DNA from: a bacterium
GTDB lineage: Bacteria; CG2-30-53-67; CG2-30-70-394
Length of the DNA: 47,966 nucleotides
NCBI GenBank assembly: GCA_024278555.1
Contig: JAJRSX010000101.1
Span: 1-47,966 of the forward strand
Direction of reading: 5' to 3'
Shown here: in pieces, positions 1 to 10,414 of the stretch
Layout of the letters: every line of letters starts with the position of its first letter
Numbering within the stretch: the first letter of the stretch is position 1
Notes under the pieces: model-generated
The model's database searches: none
Told to the model about the DNA's origin: nothing
What the model saw: only the letters and a program-made list of their open reading frames with translations
Translations under genes and position numbers: made by a program

Positions 1-1
1 C

Positions 2-829
2 CCCCTCCACCTGCGCGTCGCCGGCGTCAGCGACCCGGGTCGCTTCCGCGGCGACAACCAGGACGCCATCGGCTGGATCGACCTCTCGCCGCCGGGTGCA
101 GTGGAGGAGAGCCACCTGGTCCTCCTCGCCGACGGCGCCGGCGGCCACGCCGGGGGGGCGGCGGCGAGCCGGCGGGCGGTGCAGTGGCTCCTCACCGAAG
201 CGCGGCGCGCCGCCCCGGCCGGCGGCGGCGCCCTGGTGGCGATGGTCCGCGAGGCGCACCGCCAGGTGGTCGCCCTGGCGCGCGAGATGGGCGCCGCCGG
301 CAACATGGGGACGACGGTGGTGGCCTGCCTGATCCGCGGCGCCGAGGCCCTCGTCGCCCACGTGGGCGACAGCCGCCTCTACCGGATCCACCACGGCGTC
401 TGCGGCCAGGTGACCCACGACCACTCCTACGTTTGGGAGCTCCTCCGCCACGGCGCCATCGCCCAGGAGGAGATCCTCCGCCACCCGCAGCGCGGGGTCA
501 TCACCCGCTGCCTCGGCTTCGGGCAGGAGGCGGAGCCGGAGCTCGACCCGCCGCTGCCCCTGGAGGCGGGCGACCGCCTCGTGCTGTGCTGCGACGGCCT
601 CATCGAGGTGGTGGCCGATGGGGACATCGGCGCCACCGCCCGCGACGCCGACCCGGAGACCGCGGCCGCCGCCCTGGTGGCCCTCGCCAACCGGCGCGGC
701 ACCCGCGACAACGTCTCGGTCGTGGTCGTCGCGGCGGAGACGGCGGAGACAACAAGCGAACCGCCACCCGCCGCCCCCGCCCCGCCGGACGACGACCCCG
801 AAGCCACCAACCTGATCGCCGGCCCCTGA
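2..829 (+). CDS. PP2C-family Ser/Thr protein phosphatase (PppA-like), 5' partial
   Basis: The reading frame is open from base 2, so the start lies outside the window. An internal GTG at 101 would remove the first metal-binding motif. Visible PP2C signatures in order are RGDNQDA, ADGAGGH, NMGTTVV, HVGDSRLYR, CCDGLIEV and DNVSVVVV; the conserved aspartates bind the two catalytic Mg/Mn ions. The family dephosphorylates Ser/Thr residues, and in T6SS loci PppA removes the phosphate that PpkA-type kinases place on FHA proteins. A kinase (1843-3603) and a TagH FHA protein (46075-47355) in this window support that role. The acidic, Pro-rich tail (last ~30 residues) is probably unstructured. The family call is firm; the T6SS role is inferred from context. 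Confidence 0.93.
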   Translation, partial: PLHLRVAGVSDPGRFRGDNQDAIGWIDLSPPGAVEESHLVLLADGAGGHAGGAAASRRAVQWLLTEARRAAPAGGGALVAMVREAHRQVVALAREMGAAGNMGTTVVACLIRGAEALVAHVGDSRLYRIHHGVCGQVTHDHSYVWELLRHGAIAQEEILRHPQRGVITRCLGFGQEAEPELDPPLPLEAGDRLVLCCDGLIEVVADGDIGATARDADPETAAAALVALANRRGTRDNVSVVVVAAETAETTSEPPPAAPAPPDDDPEATNLIAGP

Positions 830-897
830 CCCGCACACCGCCGGCGGGCAGGCCGAGAGCTCGACAGATCTCCTCCCCCGCCCCTCCCCCGCGGCCC

Positions 898-982
898 GGT
901 AGGAGGGGGTTGAACCCCCGACCCCGGCCCAAAGGGCCGGCCGCGCCATCGGCGCGGATCGGGGGTTCAACCCCCTCCTACC
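898..982. repeat. BIME: two inverted GTAGG-type REP sequences enclosing two small hairpins
   Basis: Bases 898-921 and 959-982 form a perfect 24-bp inverted repeat starting GGTAGGAGGGGGTT. Each arm is itself nearly palindromic (GGGGGTTGAACCCCC). The interior folds into two further hairpins, CCGGCCC-AAA-GGGCCGG and CCGCGCC-AT-CGGCGCGG, giving a cloverleaf-like layout. GTAGG-headed REP sequences in inverted pairs are known as BIMEs in gammaproteobacteria and are mobilised by RAYT transposases. It lies between two convergent genes (ends 829 and 1007). A second diverged copy is at 47703-47789. Confidence 0.85.
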
Positions 983-1006
983 TGATTGATTTGCGTGACA
1001 AAAAGA

Positions 1007-1702
1007 TCACGGCGTGACGAGGGCCACGGTCACGTTGCGCACCTCGCCGCCGGCGGCGATCTGGAAGCTCCCGTCAAGGCCGCTCTGCTTCTCGCCGTCC
1101 ACCATCAGCTTCGTCTGGTAGCTGTACTTGCCCTCGGGGGCGTTCTCCGGGATCGGGATGGTGAGCTCGAACTCGTAGCCGCCGGTGCCGGTGACGTCCT
1201 TCGAGTAGTCGTAGGTGCGGCTGCTGATGGTGTTGCCGTCGGGGTCGAGGAAGATGCGCTCCTCCTCCACCTTCGCCTGCTCACCGGGGGGAATCTGGAC
1301 GTCGAAGCTGCTCACCCACCCCGCCTCGGCACCGCGACGGATGGCGTTCGGGTCGATCCACGTCTTGTAGGCGTGGACCCGCGGCGGGCCGCTCACCGGC
1401 ACCGCGCCGTACGCCTCCTTCACCTGCTCCGCGTCCCGCACCTTGCGCGCCTCGTACTTCTCTGCCAGCCAGCCGGCGGCGTAGCCGAGGGCGGCGCCCG
1501 CCACCGCGCCGGCGGCCGCGGACTTGAGGTCATGGCCGGTCATCGCACCGACCACCGCCCCCACCGCCGCGCCGATCCCGGCGCCCACCTTCTTCTTGTC
1601 CAACTCACCGCCCTGGGTGTGGGCACACCCGAGGGTGACCACCAAGAAGGGGATCAGGAGCCACGCCCCCCACCCCTGCCACTGCGCCAAACGAACAATC
1701 AT
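1007..1702 (-). CDS. Glycine-zipper outer-membrane lipoprotein, unknown function
   Basis: The start ATG at 1702 follows AGGAGG at good spacing; a longer open frame to 1789 lacks such a site. Residues 1-21 are a lipoprotein signal peptide ending in the lipobox VTLGC. Residues ~30-65 contain repeated small-residue spacing (GAGIGAAVGAVVGAMTG, AAAGAVAGAALGYAAG), a glycine-zipper hairpin typical of Rick_17kDa/YMGG-like envelope lipoproteins. The C-terminal half (~115-230) looks like a beta-sandwich, with phrases such as YDYSKDVTGTGGYEFELTIPIPENAPEGKYSYQTKL. It could stabilise the envelope or accompany the neighbouring kinase; no specific function is recognised. A TCAC-GCC-GTGA stem followed by a T run overlaps the stop codon and may end the transcript. 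Confidence 0.85.
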   Translation of the reverse strand: MIVRLAQWQGWGAWLLIPFLVVTLGCAHTQGGELDKKKVGAGIGAAVGAVVGAMTGHDLKSAAAGAVAGAALGYAAGWLAEKYEARKVRDAEQVKEAYGAVPVSGPPRVHAYKTWIDPNAIRRGAEAGWVSSFDVQIPPGEQAKVEEERIFLDPDGNTISSRTYDYSKDVTGTGGYEFELTIPIPENAPEGKYSYQTKLMVDGEKQSGLDGSFQIAAGGEVRNVTVALVTP

Positions 1703-1842
1703 CGCCGCCTCCTCTCTCCCCGCCGCGGACGCGGCGCGGGCACCTCGGTTGTCGATCCCTGAGGCGATGGTCCATCGCCCCACCGCCATCTGTCATCGAG
1801 TGTACCGCCGGGGTGGCTCACCGCTATACCGCCGCCGGGGGG

Positions 1843-3603
1843 TCACTTCACCGTCCGCCGCTTGCGCTTGATCACCGGCGTCTGCTTTTCGATCACCTCG
1901 CCCCAGCTCTTGCGGATTGCCTCCTTCTTCGCCACCGCCTTCGCCTTGTACTGCTTCGCCCCCTTGTGCTTCGGGTCACGGCGCAAGACGTCCTCCATGC
2001 GGGCGATGCACAGGTCGTACTGCCCCTTGTCGAAGCTCGCCACCCCCTGTTGGTAGATCTGCTCCACCTCCTTTTTCTCGCGGGCGAGAATGGTGTCACG
2101 CTCCTTGGGCTCCATGAGGACACCACGAAAACGGACCCGCCGGTCCTGCCTCAAGAGCGGATGGAGGTCGAGGCTCTGGCCGGCGGCGAGATCGATCGCC
2201 GACTCGTACGGGTAGTACCCCTTGCGGGTGAGGACGATCCGGTGGCTCCCCGCTACCACCGACTCCAGGGTGACCGGCGTCTTGCCCACCGCCGCGCCGT
2301 CGAGGGTGACCGCCGCGCCCGTCGGCTCGGAGGCGATCGAGAGGGTCGCCGGGGCCACCTCCAGGGTGTAGCTCCGTTGCACCTCCGCTCCGGCCGCCAC
2401 CGTCACCCCCTCCTCCACCGGCCGATAGCCGGCCAGGCGCACCGCCAGGCGGTAGTCCCCCGGCTCCAGGGAGAGGGTGACCGGCGTGGTGCCGCGCACC
2501 GCCCCGTCCACCTCCACGGTGGCCCCGGGCGGCACCGTCTCCACCACCACGTGCCCCACCACGGGCGCGGGCGGGGTCTGCGGCGTGGCCACCTGGGGCG
2601 CCGGCCGCGAGAGCCACCACACCGCCGCGGCCACCAGCACCGCCACCACCGCCACCGTCGCCGCCACCGTGGGCCACGGGCTACGACGGGCAGGGGGCGC
2701 GGTGGCGGCGACCGGCGGGGCCACCGCCTGCTCCAGGGCATCGATGAGCTCCTCGGCCCGCTGAAAACGGGCCTCGGGCTCCTTCTCCATCAGCCGCAAG
2801 ATAATCTGCTCGATCTCCGGCGGCAGGTCGTCGCGCAGGGCCGACGGCGGCTCAGGTGCCTTCTCGATCTGCTGCAAACAGACGCCGATCCCCGTCTCCG
2901 CCTGAAAGGGGACGCGGCCGGTAACCATCTCGTAGATGCACACTCCGAGGGAGTAGAGGTCGGAGCGGCCGTCGATCTTGTCGAGCTCGCCGCGCGCCTG
3001 CTCGGGAGAGAGGTAGTGGGGCGAGCCCACCGGCTCGCCCACCCGGGTCGCCCAGGCGGCGCGGGTGGCGTCCGCCGACTCGCTCGGCTTGGCGATCCCG
3101 AAGTCGGTGAGCTTCACCTGCCCCGACTCGGTGATCATGATGTTGTCCGGCTTCACGTCGCGGTGGACGATCCCCACCGCGTGGGCCTCGGCCAGCCCCC
3201 CGGCCACGGTGCGGGCGACGCGCACCGCATCGGCTACCGCCATCGCCCCGCCGCCGCGCAGGCGATCCCCGAGGGACTCGCCGCGAAGAAACTCCATGGC
3301 GATGTAGTAAACCCCCTGGTCCTCGCCGGCGGCGTAGATGCGCACCACCGCCGGGTGCTCCACCCGGGCCGCGAGGCGCGCCTCCTGCAGGAAGCGGGCG
3401 ACAAACCCCTTGTTCGCCGCCAGGTTGTCGGGCAGCACCTTGATCGCCACCGGCCGCTCCACGGAGAGCTGGGTGGCGGTATAGACCCGCCCCATGGCGC
3501 CGGCGCCGATAAAACCGTCGATGCGGAAATCGCCCCCCAGAACCCGCCCGAGGAGGGGATCCTCACCACCCGCGATCACCGTGCCGCCGTCGTCCGTCTC
3601 CAC
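1843..3603 (-). CDS. Transmembrane Ser/Thr protein kinase with two PEGA repeats (PpkA/PknB-like)
   Basis: Start GTG at 3603 is chosen because GGGGGAG lies about 8 bases upstream; the open frame runs further without a better site. Product about 586 aa. The Hanks kinase domain (~22-290) has the glycine loop GAGAMG (33-38), VAIK lysine (55), HRDVKPDN catalytic loop (147-154), DFG (167-169) and SPEQARG. A single membrane span lies at ~312-332, followed by two PEGA domains (~350-415 with VPPGATVEVDG and ~416-480 with EPTGAAVTLDG) and a basic, TPR-like helical tail. PEGA repeats are expected outside the membrane and may sense surface cues. With the PP2C and FHA proteins this makes a PpkA-PppA-Fha type T6SS control circuit (inference). 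Confidence 0.95.
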   Translation of the reverse strand: METDDGGTVIAGGEDPLLGRVLGGDFRIDGFIGAGAMGRVYTATQLSVERPVAIKVLPDNLAANKGFVARFLQEARLAARVEHPAVVRIYAAGEDQGVYYIAMEFLRGESLGDRLRGGGAMAVADAVRVARTVAGGLAEAHAVGIVHRDVKPDNIMITESGQVKLTDFGIAKPSESADATRAAWATRVGEPVGSPHYLSPEQARGELDKIDGRSDLYSLGVCIYEMVTGRVPFQAETGIGVCLQQIEKAPEPPSALRDDLPPEIEQIILRLMEKEPEARFQRAEELIDALEQAVAPPVAATAPPARRSPWPTVAATVAVVAVLVAAAVWWLSRPAPQVATPQTPPAPVVGHVVVETVPPGATVEVDGAVRGTTPVTLSLEPGDYRLAVRLAGYRPVEEGVTVAAGAEVQRSYTLEVAPATLSIASEPTGAAVTLDGAAVGKTPVTLESVVAGSHRIVLTRKGYYPYESAIDLAAGQSLDLHPLLRQDRRVRFRGVLMEPKERDTILAREKKEVEQIYQQGVASFDKGQYDLCIARMEDVLRRDPKHKGAKQYKAKAVAKKEAIRKSWGEVIEKQTPVIKRKRRTVK

Positions 3604-3706
3604 CAAAGTAGCTCCCCCGCGCGCCCTCTTTCGCCACCGTGCGCGGCGCAGCTTGATAGCAGAGGCGCGGGGTGGCGGCAAACGCCGCCACCCCAGGCGG
3701 GGGATG

Positions 3707-6544
3707 TTACCCGAGCGGCAGCCGGCTCGCCGAGATCAGGGCACGGTCGCCGGTGATCGGGTCGATCTGCCAGATGCCGACGTAGGTGCCGTCATCACCG
3801 AGGATATAGATCCGGCCGAGTGAATCGACCGCCACCGCCGTCACCGACAGGAACTCCGGCCCGGTCCCGCGAACCACCTTCCCTACAACATCGACGCCGG
3901 AGACCAGGGTGCGATCTCCCGTAGAGGGATCCACCTGGAAGACGGCCGGCAAGCCCGTATCCGCAACCCAAATCCCACCTTCCGCCGCCATCGCCAGGTC
4001 ATTGGGTGCGACAAGCTCCGGCCCGCCGCCTACCGGACCCGAGGTAGAAAAATCAGACCCGGAGAAGACAAAGGCGTTCCCCCTCGCATCCACTCGGTAG
4101 ACCGCGGCAATGGTGTCCTCCACGAGAAGGATCGACGAGGCATCCTCCGCCACCGCCACCGGGAAACACGGCGGATTCGGCCCGGCAACCGCGTTCTGCA
4201 CGCCGGTGGCCGCGTCCACCCCGAGAACCTGGGAGCACTCGGACTGGTCGAGGACGAGGAGGTCACCGCGGAGTCCGAGCGCGACGTCGAGCCAGGTCCC
4301 CAAGGAGGGTGGAATGGTCTCGTCGGTGATCAAAGCACGTGTGCCGGAGGCAGGGTCGACAGCGAAGAGTGCCTGTGCCTTGGTAGCCACGTTGGTCGCC
4401 GTCAGGATAATTTCCTCCTGGCCCGCATTGTCGCGCACGGTGACTGCGGCAGGACTGCCGAAGGGGTTGGGCTGACCATCCCGAGAATCCGTGACCACGA
4501 ATCGGGAGCCGGTACGCGGATCTACACGAAAGACCGAGCTGAGGGTTGGATCAGGAAGGACGAGACGCCCATCGGGCTCGGTGGCGAGGTCGACAGCGTT
4601 CAACAACCCGACCGCCCCGCCCCCCACCGCCGCCGCGGCACCCACCTGAAGATTGATATTGAGCGAAGCGGTATTCCCGGCACCATCCGTGGTGGTCACC
4701 GTGAGGGGTGTGCCGAGACCGCCCACATCAAGCGCTTCGGCACGCCAGTTGGCCGGGTCCATCTGCCGCGCGAGGTCCACCGGCGCCCCAGGGTTCAACG
4801 GCCCGGTCACGGTCACCGAGGCGACATCGGTGGCGACATCCGTGGCTATGATGCTCACCGTCGTCGTCGCGTCGACGATCCCCCCCATCGGGAAGAGCAG
4901 CGTCACCTCCGGCGGCGTCGTGTCCTGCACGGTCACCGTGGCGCTGCCCTGGGTCGTGTGACCCGAGGTATCGGTGGCGGTGAAGGTCACTGTGGTCGGA
5001 CCCGCAGGGAAGGTTGGGGGGGCGTTATTGATTAACGAGGCGACGGCGACGTTGTCCGTGGCGCTCGCCGCGGAGAGGAATGCCTGGATCGACGGATCCG
5101 TGGCTGAAGTCCCGGCGGGGCCAGCCTGCTCCACACCCGGGAGGTCGGCGGGCGCGTTCACCACCGGCGGGGTCACGTCATTCACCTGCCAGGAAAAGGC
5201 GCGGCTCGCGGTCGCCGTGGAGTCACTGACCGTAACCGTGACGGCGTACGGGCTCCCCACCGGCGCCGCCGGTGCGATGGTCCCGGAGATCAACCCGGAA
5301 TTGGGATTGATCGCCAGCCCCGCGGGCAGCCCCGCGGCACCGTAGGTGAGGGGGTCACCGTCCACGTCGGTGGCGACGGTGGCGAGGTTCACCGCGGTCG
5401 AGTCGCCGTTTACCTGATCCGCGATCGCCGCGAGCACCGGCGCATCGTTCACCGGGGTCACCGTGAGGGTGAAGGTGTCCGTCGCGGTGCCGCCGTCGCC
5501 GTCGTCGGCGGTGACGGTTATCGCGGCGGTGCCGTGGAAGTTTGCGGCGGGGGCGAGGGTGAGCTGGCTCCCCGCGATCGCCGCGGCCACCTGCGGCGCG
5601 TCGCTGGCGGCGGCAAAGCTGAGGGGGTCGCCGTCCGGGTCGTCGGCGGCGAGGTCGAGGAGGAGGGTCCCGTCCTCGGCCACGGTCTGGTCACCGATCC
5701 CGGCCGCGCCGCCCTCCCCCGCGGGCGGGAGCTTGTCTTGGGTGGTGAGGTCCATGGGCGGGGTGTTCTCCACCGTCACCGGGAGGTGCAGGGGGACGCC
5801 GCCCACGGTGACCGTGAGGGTGGCGCTCCCCTTGCCGGCGGGGCTGAGCAGGCCGGTGTCGTCCACCTGGGCGACGCCGGGGTCATCACTGGACCACGCC
5901 GCCGGCGGCTCGAAGGCGCCGAAGCCGTCGCTGAAGGTCGCGGTGACGTTGAGGTCGACCGCGGCCGAGTCGACGCGCAGGGCGGGGGGCGCACCGTCAA
6001 CGAGGTCCACCCGGGTGATCTGCGGCACGCCGTCGGCGGCCCCGTCGCCGTCGTGGAGGACGACCACCCCGCCGTCGCCGTCGCCGGTGACCGTGAGGTC
6101 GAGGAAGCCGGTAAAGTGGAGGGTCTCGGCCGCCCCCGCGGCGTCCACCACCTCGGCGGTGGCGGTAACGAAGAAGCGGCGCGGGGTGCCCACCGGGACC
6201 TGCAAGTCGAGGCCGTTCACCTCCGGCGGCTGGACCACACCGTCCACCCGGGTCACCTCGCTACCGCCCTCACGGGTCACCGCCACCGTGTGGCGCTGAC
6301 CGGCAAAGTCGGGGGCGAGGACCTGGACCTCCATGGTGAGCGACAGGACACGGCTCGGGAGGCCGATCGACGAGCTCCGCACCGCACCGCCGGTCAGGGA
6401 GGCGGGCCACTGGACCGAGAGGGCGACGGGTGCGTCCGCCGCCGGCTGGGTGGCAGCCCCGCCGGTCGCGGAGCCGCCCCCGCCACCGCTGCACGCGGTG
6501 AGGAGGAGGGAGAGGGGGAGGATGAGGCCGATGCGACGCAACAT
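3707..6544 (-). CDS. Large surface lipoprotein with Ig/cadherin-like domains and a C-terminal beta-propeller-like region
   Basis: 945 aa. The N terminus MLRRIGLILPLSLLLTACS is a lipoprotein signal with lipobox LTAC, followed by a Gly-rich linker. Residues ~30-280 contain beta-sandwich material, including a Big-like stretch (SDDPGVAQVDDTGLLSPAGKGSATLTV). Residues ~285-460 hold cadherin/putative-Ig repeats (DQTVAEDGTLLLDLAADDPD, NDAPVLAAIADQ). A HYR-like domain follows at ~465-545 (ATDTSGHTTQGSATVTV). The last ~300 residues contain repeated SMP-30/NHL-like blades (VDPRTGSR, VDPASGTRALI, VDPSTGDRTLV, IDPITGDRALI), probably a propeller. It is likely surface-exposed and adhesive or structural; the ligand is unknown. 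Calcium-binding DxDGD motifs occur in the cadherin part. Confidence 0.88.
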   Translation of the reverse strand: MLRRIGLILPLSLLLTACSGGGGGSATGGAATQPAADAPVALSVQWPASLTGGAVRSSSIGLPSRVLSLTMEVQVLAPDFAGQRHTVAVTREGGSEVTRVDGVVQPPEVNGLDLQVPVGTPRRFFVTATAEVVDAAGAAETLHFTGFLDLTVTGDGDGGVVVLHDGDGAADGVPQITRVDLVDGAPPALRVDSAAVDLNVTATFSDGFGAFEPPAAWSSDDPGVAQVDDTGLLSPAGKGSATLTVTVGGVPLHLPVTVENTPPMDLTTQDKLPPAGEGGAAGIGDQTVAEDGTLLLDLAADDPDGDPLSFAAASDAPQVAAAIAGSQLTLAPAANFHGTAAITVTADDGDGGTATDTFTLTVTPVNDAPVLAAIADQVNGDSTAVNLATVATDVDGDPLTYGAAGLPAGLAINPNSGLISGTIAPAAPVGSPYAVTVTVSDSTATASRAFSWQVNDVTPPVVNAPADLPGVEQAGPAGTSATDPSIQAFLSAASATDNVAVASLINNAPPTFPAGPTTVTFTATDTSGHTTQGSATVTVQDTTPPEVTLLFPMGGIVDATTTVSIIATDVATDVASVTVTGPLNPGAPVDLARQMDPANWRAEALDVGGLGTPLTVTTTDGAGNTASLNINLQVGAAAAVGGGAVGLLNAVDLATEPDGRLVLPDPTLSSVFRVDPRTGSRFVVTDSRDGQPNPFGSPAAVTVRDNAGQEEIILTATNVATKAQALFAVDPASGTRALITDETIPPSLGTWLDVALGLRGDLLVLDQSECSQVLGVDAATGVQNAVAGPNPPCFPVAVAEDASSILLVEDTIAAVYRVDARGNAFVFSGSDFSTSGPVGGGPELVAPNDLAMAAEGGIWVADTGLPAVFQVDPSTGDRTLVSGVDVVGKVVRGTGPEFLSVTAVAVDSLGRIYILGDDGTYVGIWQIDPITGDRALISASRLPLG

Positions 6545-6750
6545 GGTGAAGCCTCCAGCACGCGCCGCGGCGACACGACCGCGGCGAGGAAGAGATCAAA
6601 GGGGGGGTATTTCCCGCTCTCCTGCAAGAGCGGTTCCATGCACAGAGGAGCGCTTGGAATCATTTATTTTCACGGCTTTACGAGAGTTCCAGGACCGTAA
6701 CCCGAGCCGCAACCCAGCGCTTGTCTCGTTTTGAGACGGCACCGGCCGCG

Positions 6751-7791
6751 TCAAAAGGCGTGGGTGAGGCCGAGATCGAGGGCGATGTCGCGATTGTCGG
6801 TGTGGTTCACCGGGATGCGCAGGCCGAGGCGCAGGGGGGTACCCGGTACCACGAACCACTGGAGACGTGGGATCAGGTCGACGGCGGTGAAGGCGCCCGG
6901 GGTCGACTGTCCCGCGCCGTCCACCCGCAGGGTGGTGGAGGCGATGGTCCGTGCGTCCACCTTCAGCCCCGCCACCAGCCCTGCCACGCCGGGTACGTCG
7001 CGGTCGGCGCCTAGGATGAGGTTGAGGACGTTGCCGTTTCTGAGCTCGATCCGTTCGCTGCCGCCGCCGTCGACCACGTCGGCGTCGAAGTCGGCGCGGG
7101 TGTTGAGGCGGTAGCCGGCGGTGAGGTCGACCCGCCAGCGGCCGAGGCGACGCACGAAGGTCTGGTAGAGGGCGTAGTCCCAGGAGCCGGTGCCGGTGGG
7201 GAGGAACTCCCCCTCGTCGCGGCTGTTGGGCTCGCCGGTGGGCGCCTTGACGATGGCGGTGGTAATCCCCAGGAGGCTCAGGGGGCTGCCCCAGCGCCAC
7301 GACACCGAGGTGGTGATGTCGCCGAGGTCCTCGACCTCGCCCTCCTTTCCCACCCGCCGCACGAGGGGGATGGCGGCCATCAGCGCAATGTCCGGCCGCG
7401 GACGGTACGCCATGGGGAAGGTGTAGAGGTTCAGACCGGAGGTAAAGGTGGCGTCGAAGCCGAGCTCAAATCCCCCCGCCGACGAAGTTGCGCCGCCCTC
7501 CGCCTCGGGCCCCTCCCACGCCTCCCGGGAGCCGAGGGTGGTGGACTGGGTGGTGACGTAGTCGCCCTGGTAGAGGATCTCCTGCTGGGCGCCCGAATCG
7601 ACGTTCGCCGGCAGGTTTTCCTGCGACAGCTCGGGCGGGAACCGGAAGTCGAGGAGGACGTTGCCGGTCGTCTGGGCCGTGACCGGTGACGCCAATAACA
7701 GAGCGATGAGGGGGACCGCCGCCCCCCATCCGCGGCGCGCCGCCGCCGCTGTGAACATCGATACCGAGAAGATGCGGTGACCCCACTCCAT
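6751..7791 (-). CDS. Outer-membrane beta-barrel protein (transporter-like)
   Basis: Start ATG at 7791 follows GGAGGGAG; about 346 aa. The first ~40 residues hold a signal peptide (hydrophobic AAVPLIALLLASPVTA then cleavage after TAQ). An internal ATG at the codon preceding FTAAAARRGWG would give a shorter, more standard signal. The body alternates polar and apolar residues in amphipathic strands (LTAGYRLNTRADF, NLILGADRDV, LRLGLRIPVNHTD) and ends in phenylalanine (LTHAF), the usual terminal residue recognised by the BAM complex. This matches the MetA/transporter group of outer-membrane proteins. Substrate unknown. It is divergent from the sigma-54 activator at 7948, sharing a 156-bp promoter region. 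Confidence 0.85.
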   Translation of the reverse strand: MEWGHRIFSVSMFTAAAARRGWGAAVPLIALLLASPVTAQTTGNVLLDFRFPPELSQENLPANVDSGAQQEILYQGDYVTTQSTTLGSREAWEGPEAEGGATSSAGGFELGFDATFTSGLNLYTFPMAYRPRPDIALMAAIPLVRRVGKEGEVEDLGDITTSVSWRWGSPLSLLGITTAIVKAPTGEPNSRDEGEFLPTGTGSWDYALYQTFVRRLGRWRVDLTAGYRLNTRADFDADVVDGGGSERIELRNGNVLNLILGADRDVPGVAGLVAGLKVDARTIASTTLRVDGAGQSTPGAFTAVDLIPRLQWFVVPGTPLRLGLRIPVNHTDNRDIALDLGLTHAF

Positions 7792-7947
7792 GACACTCCC
7801 TCCTTCGGCGCCGGCCCGCCTGCGCCGGTCCACCTCACAAGTGGCGATTGAGTAACCTCACCTACAAGGGTGCACACTGTCCGTGGCACCGCAAGAGAAA
7901 GAGAATCACGAACCCGCCGACCCCCTGCGCAGGAGGAGCATCCCGCC

Positions 7948-9240
<1,293 letters not shown>

Positions 9241-9243
9241 GCC

Positions 9244-9567
9244 ATGGAGCGGCTGCAGCGCCACCCGTGGCCGGGGAACATCCGCGAGCTACGCAACGTC
9301 CTCGCCCGCGCCCGTCTGATGAGCGACTCGCCGCGCCTCGACGCCGATGCGTTTGCCTTCCTCGACGAGGCCCCACCCACGGCGCCGGGGCTCGACCTCG
9401 GCCACCTCACCCTCCGGGAGGTCGAGCGGATGACCATCGCCGCCCACCTCGCCGCCCACCAGGGGCAGCGCCGCGCCGCCGCCGCGTCGCTGGGGATCGC
9501 CACCTCCACCCTGTACGAGAAGCTGAAGCGGTACCCGGAGCTGGGGAGCGACGGTGGTCGAGCGTAA
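9244..9567 (+). CDS. C-terminal part of the split sigma-54 activator (sensor-2 region and Fis-type HTH)
   Basis: It is in the same frame as 7948-9240, separated only by TAG and GCC. The first residues (MERLQRHPWPGNIRELRNVL) are the sensor-2 helix of NtrC-type activators, and the end (RRAAAASLGIATSTLYEKLKRY) is a Fis-family HTH_8 DNA-binding domain, so the two pieces together form one normal ~540-residue activator. Before the stop lies GGAGGTGA (9225-9232), 11 bases from ATG 9244, so re-initiation after termination is conceivable. Alternatives are a recent nonsense mutation (GAG or CAG to TAG; Glu or Gln would fit the linker), a sequencing error, or suppression. The last codons overlap the YkgJ-type gene. 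Confidence 0.8.
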   Translation: MERLQRHPWPGNIRELRNVLARARLMSDSPRLDADAFAFLDEAPPTAPGLDLGHLTLREVERMTIAAHLAAHQGQRRAAAASLGIATSTLYEKLKRYPELGSDGGRA

Positions 9568-10414
9568 CGCCGGAGCACCGACGGACGAGGCGAGCGACGG
9601 CCACCTCCCCTTCGAGCTACCCACCCCCCACGGGACGGTTCGCGGCGACCTACCCCTGCCACCGCAGGCGGTGCGCCTGTCGGAGGTGGTGGTGCCCCTG
9701 CTGACCCTCGACTCCGCCCTGGTGGACCAGGCGGTGCGCCATGCCGCCGCCGGCCACACCCCATGCACCTGTGGCCCCGGGTGCGGAACCTGCTGCCGCC
9801 AGCTCGTCCCCCTCTCCGCCCCCGAGGCCTTCGCCCTCACCGCGACCATGCGCCACCTGTCGGGCGAGCAGCGCCAGCGGCTACGGCCGCGCTTCACCGC
9901 CATCGGCGCCACCCTGGCGCGCTACCCGGACCTCGCGCGCCGCATCTTCACGGTCGAGACGTCGGACGCGGCGGTGAACGCCACCGCCCTCGCCTACTTC
10001 GACCTCGGCCTCCCATGTCCCTTCCTGGAGGCGGAGAGCTGCGCCATCCACCGCTTCCGCCCTGCCGCCTGCCGTGAGTTCAACGTCGCCTCCGACCCGG
10101 CGTGGTGCGCCACCCCGGCTGCCGCCACGACCGTCGCCATCCCCGCGCCCCTGCGCCTCTCGTCACTCCTCGCCCAGGCCCACGCCCACCTCTACCGCTT
10201 GCCTCAACCCCTCCTCGTCCCCCTGTCGCTCGCCCCGTCGTGGTGCGCCGACCACCCGGAGCTCGACCGCCTCGCCTGGGACCCGGCGACGCTGATGCGC
10301 GACCTCTTGGGGGCGATGGCGCGGGTGATGAAGATCAGCGAGGGATCGCCACCGCCATCTCCACCTCCAGACGGCCGGGGAGAAGCGGCTCAGGGATCCG
10401 AGTCCGAAGGGTGA
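9554..10414 (+). CDS. YkgJ-family cysteine-cluster protein
   Basis: GTG start at 9554 lies inside the end of the activator gene (stop 9565-9567), with GGGGAG upstream, so translation is probably coupled. About 286 aa. The signature cysteines are CTCGPGCGTCCRQ (~residues 71-83) and later CPFLEAESCAIHRFRPAACREF, the pattern of the YkgJ (CxxCxxxCC) family thought to bind Zn or Fe-S. A further Cys occurs in AWCATP. The biochemical role of the family is not settled. The 3' end overlaps the convergent gene ending at 10335 by 80 bp; the Pro/Gly/Ser-rich tail beyond residue ~260 is encoded largely in that overlap. Confidence 0.85.
   Translation: MVERNAGAPTDEASDGHLPFELPTPHGTVRGDLPLPPQAVRLSEVVVPLLTLDSALVDQAVRHAAAGHTPCTCGPGCGTCCRQLVPLSAPEAFALTATMRHLSGEQRQRLRPRFTAIGATLARYPDLARRIFTVETSDAAVNATALAYFDLGLPCPFLEAESCAIHRFRPAACREFNVASDPAWCATPAAATTVAIPAPLRLSSLLAQAHAHLYRLPQPLLVPLSLAPSWCADHPELDRLAWDPATLMRDLLGAMARVMKISEGSPPPSPPPDGRGEAAQGSESEG

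Noticed and set aside
7882-7900. TGGCAC in the divergent 7792-7947 promoter region as a sigma-54 site
   Set aside because: No TTGC or GC at the required -12 spacing on the plus strand.
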